DNA of 38,241 bases from Deltaproteobacteria bacterium (GTDB lineage: Bacteria > Myxococcota_A > UBA796 > UBA2385): positions 1-38,241 of the forward strand of contig JAGYJW010000059.1 in NCBI GenBank assembly GCA_018401435.1. The letters are read 5' to 3'. Positions 36,150 to 38,241 of this stretch are shown here, piece after piece. Under the pieces are notes generated by a model that searched no databases, was not told the origin of the DNA, and saw only the letters and a list, made by a program, of their open reading frames with translations. Position numbers and translations under genes: made by a program. Within the stretch, counting starts at the first letter, position 1. Each line of letters begins with the position of its first letter.

Positions 36150-36734
36150 ATGCGGCTGCCCGCTCTCTGGTTGTGGAGCCCCCTCTGCCTGCTGCTCTCG
36201 GGCGCCTGCGGGGACAAGGACGAGACCGACGACAGCGCCTCCACCGACGGCGCCGACGCAGCCGATGGTGGTGATGCGGCGATGCCGGGGATGGCGGCGA
36301 GACGGGCGAGCCCGAGGGCTTCCCAGACAATCCCTCCCCCCTGTCCATCACGGTCAGCGGCGCCCTGGACCAGACCCTGGTCTTTGACGAGCCCACCTGC
36401 AGCAGCCCCACGGGATCGAGCAACCTGCGCGTCTTCTGGCGGGGCAGCGGCCATGTCTTCGTGCTCAAGGTGGAGGCCCTGGGCACCTGGACGGGCGAGG
36501 GCAGCTTCACCGCCGCCGAACATGGCGTCCGGGCCTCGCTGCAAGAAGAAGCTGGCGGCAGCGGTTACTACTTCGCCGCCAGCACCGCCGAGACCATCGA
36601 GATGACGGTGGATGGCTACGACCCCGGCGCGGGCCAGGTCTGGGGCAGCTGGACGGTCAGCGCCATGACCGACAACAGCGGAGGCAGCATCAGCCTGAGC
36701 CCCCAGCCCATCCCCATCTGCGCCCCAGCCCTAG
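36150..36734 (+). CDS. Asp-rich linker lipoprotein, two frame breaks
   Basis: ATG 36150 follows GGAGGAG. The signal peptide ends in LLLSGAC, giving Cys20, followed by GDKDETDDSASTDGADAADGG, similar to the post-Cys linkers at 5045 and 13505. The frame breaks near 36280: one missing base leads into GETGEPEGFPDN and then SITVSGALDQTLVFDEPTC, SNLRVFWRGSGHVFVLKVEA and QVWGSWTVSAMTDNSGG, a beta-rich domain I do not recognise. One C too many near 36725 separates this from TAG 36732-36734. Restored length is about 194 residues. Likely outer membrane or periplasmic. Confidence 0.6.
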
Positions 36735-36748
36735 CCGCCGGAGCCGCC

Positions 36749-37133
36749 ATGGCCGACGAGAGCGCGAGGCGCGCCTGCGCCCCCAAGCTGGCCTGTGCAT
36801 GCTGCGCCTGCGCATCGGCGATGGCGTGGTGGCGGACTGGACGGGTGAAGATCCGCAGAGAGGGCGCAGTCATCGCCACCTTCATGGAATCACCTCCGAT
36901 GGCGATCCCCGGAGATCGAGAGGTGCCGTCCCCGGCCATCGGGGCGCGGGGTGGAGTGGCTGGTGGTGCTCTTTGGCGCGGCCGAGGCCTGCCGCTACAC
37001 GGTGACCTGCAAACGGTAGGCGGGCCGCGAGCTGCTGCGGCCCGACCTGGTGCGGGGTGGGCAGGTGTTGGCCCGGCGCACCGCCCGAGAGTCCGGCGAG
37101 ATCGCGCTGCTGGCCGAAGAAGGGGCCCCATGA
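36749..37133 (+). CDS. Small unknown protein, frame-disrupted
   Basis: Coding pieces that join if three one-base changes are made: ATG 36749 (GGAG upstream) MADESAEARLRPQAG, then CMLRLRIGDGVVADWTVKI, then RREGAVIATFMESPPMAIPG, then EWLVVLFGAAEACRYTVTC. Two of the three sites are G runs (GGG near 36843, GGGG near 36950). A TAG at 37017-37019 then interrupts the frame, which otherwise continues to TGA 37131-37133 and overlaps the next gene by 4 bases (ATGA). That overlap supports a real gene ending there. Function unknown. Confidence 0.4.
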
Positions 37134-38241
37134 ACCCCGTCGCCGCCCTGCTCCTGCTGCTGGGGGCGCCGGGCTGGGCCGCCGACTCCGACGCCGATGG
37201 GGCCTCCCCGGAAACCGACGAGGAGGCGCCCCGCGCCGGGCTCAGCCGCAGCGAGCGCCCACCCCCGGAAGCCGGCCTGGCCGCCGGGGGCGCCTATGTG
37301 CTGCCCGAGCCGCCCGCCCTGGTGCTGCTGGACCGCCCGGGCGCGTTATTCGCCGAGCCCTCCGCTCCCGCCGACTTCGCGGCCAGCGCCGGCCAGGTCT
37401 TTGGTTCGGATGGAAAGCTGCGCAGCGGCGGCGCCCTGGAGCTGGGCCTGCGCAGCTTCGGGCTCACCCGCGGCATGTCGGCCCAGGACTACCTGGACTC
37501 CTGGGGCGCCCGTCTGCTCACCCGCTCCTACCTGTCGGTGGCCACGGCGGCGGCGACGGATGGCACGGGCGATGTGCTGCTGGCGGTGGGCTGGCGCTCC
37601 TTGCTGCTGGATGGGGCCGATCCCTACCTCGACCGGGCCTATGTGCAGGCGGCCCGGGCCGCGGTGGCCGCCTGCGAGAAGCACCGGGCCAGCGACGCCC
37701 CGGACTGGGCCGAGCGCTATGGCGCCTGCCTGGACAAGGCCTACCGGGCCGAGGCCCGGGCCCTCTCGGATCCGGCCTGGAACGCATTCGGGCTGGTGCT
37801 GTCGGTGGCCAGCACCTTTGAGTTCCCCGACAGCAAGTACGTCGACGCGGGGGGCCGGGATCTGGCGGGCTGGTTGAGCGTGGCGGGTCCAGCCGGCCCC
37901 TCGGTGCAGCTCGGCGCTGGACTGGGCTGGACCCAGGCCCTCAACGGCGAGCCCAGCCAGCTGGGCCTGAGCACGCTGCTGCGCGGGGGCCTCAACAAGG
38001 CCCGCCTGCGCGGCGAGCTGGGCCTGGTCCTGGAGATGCCCACCGTCCCCACCGCGCCGGGGCTGAGCCCCACCGATCTCGCCGTCAAGCTGCCCGTGGG
38101 CATGGGCGCCGAGCTGCTGGTGGACGAGGCCTTGTGGTTGGCCCTGTCCTTTGGCGTGGTGATCGCGCCCGCGACCCAGGAGCTGCGCTTGTTGTCCCAG
38201 GGCACCTTCCGGTGGGGCCAGGCCAGCAACCCGAGCTTCAT
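37130..38241 (+). CDS. Exported protein of unknown function (partial at right edge)
   Basis: ATG 37130 overlaps the preceding stop. The signal peptide is MNPVAALLLLLGAPGWAA, probably cut after Ala, followed by an acidic linker (DSDADGASPETDEEAP). About 370 residues are visible before the window ends, with no stop yet. The first half contains GLTRGMSAQDYLDSWG and a helical stretch with a Cys pair (AACEKHRAS, RYGACLDKAY). From about residue 220 alternating hydrophobic strands appear (VQLGAGLGWTQAL, LRGELGLVLEM, LWLALSFGVVIAP), suggesting an outer-membrane beta barrel. I do not recognise a family. Confidence 0.65.
   Translation, partial: MNPVAALLLLLGAPGWAADSDADGASPETDEEAPRAGLSRSERPPPEAGLAAGGAYVLPEPPALVLLDRPGALFAEPSAPADFAASAGQVFGSDGKLRSGGALELGLRSFGLTRGMSAQDYLDSWGARLLTRSYLSVATAAATDGTGDVLLAVGWRSLLLDGADPYLDRAYVQAARAAVAACEKHRASDAPDWAERYGACLDKAYRAEARALSDPAWNAFGLVLSVASTFEFPDSKYVDAGGRDLAGWLSVAGPAGPSVQLGAGLGWTQALNGEPSQLGLSTLLRGGLNKARLRGELGLVLEMPTVPTAPGLSPTDLAVKLPVGMGAELLVDEALWLALSFGVVIAPATQELRLLSQGTFRWGQASNPSF

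Overview
The window is a very GC-rich stretch of bacterial chromosome (I judge roughly 70% GC or more by eye). The gene set suggests a Myxococcota-like (deltaproteobacterial) organism. Pointers are MopE-type Asp/Cys repeat lipoproteins, an AgmX/PglI-type C-terminal domain, Asp/Gly/Thr-rich lipoprotein linkers, a bacterial Ser/Thr kinase, a CHAT-domain gene beside an ECF sigma factor, and futalosine-pathway MqnC. I saw no rRNA, tRNA, CRISPR array, insertion sequence or phage genes.

Layout. 1-1747 (minus): HDOD regulator gene followed closely by a SthA-like flavoprotein that runs off the left edge. 1902-4939 (plus): a heavily disrupted membrane glycosyltransferase, then a FAD-linked oxidase with a broken N-terminus. 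5045-6349: MopE-like lipoprotein, converging on a DEAD/DEAH helicase (6339-8060, minus). 8191-10682: sigma factor plus a coupled membrane partner. 10789-13422: AraC regulator, acyltransferase and SDR. 13505-14302: Asp-rich lipoprotein. 14368-19809: a probable polysaccharide O-acylation locus (MBOAT, two SGNH hydrolases, one small lipoprotein). 20177-21595: AgmX/PglI-type protein. 25468 down to about 21570 (minus): SecD-like protein, two tandem isocitrate/isopropylmalate-type dehydrogenases and MqnC, probably one operon. 25641-33760 (plus): ECF sigma, zinc-finger anti-sigma, CHAT protein and two divergent subtilisin-like lipoproteins, with overlaps or very short gaps. 33765-34814 (minus): Ser/Thr kinase. 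34942-36123: CoA transferase. 36150-38241: lipoprotein, small unknown gene and exported protein cut by the right edge.

The most interesting unit is the sigma / anti-sigma / CHAT / subtilase / subtilase operon. It puts a caspase-like Cys-His protease and two paralogous secreted serine proteases under an apparent envelope-stress type switch. The two subtilases share an N-terminal motif and a Cys-containing C-terminal motif that I do not recognise from a named family.

A caution applies to the whole window. Many genes are broken by single-base indels, often at C or G runs, and adding or removing one base restores a sensible frame. Long genes such as the helicase, MBOAT, first SGNH, both dehydrogenases and the kinase are intact. 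Two stretches (about 1902-3740 and 26965-29596) are much more damaged. Residual sequencing error explains most of the simple cases; true decay cannot be excluded for the two bad stretches.
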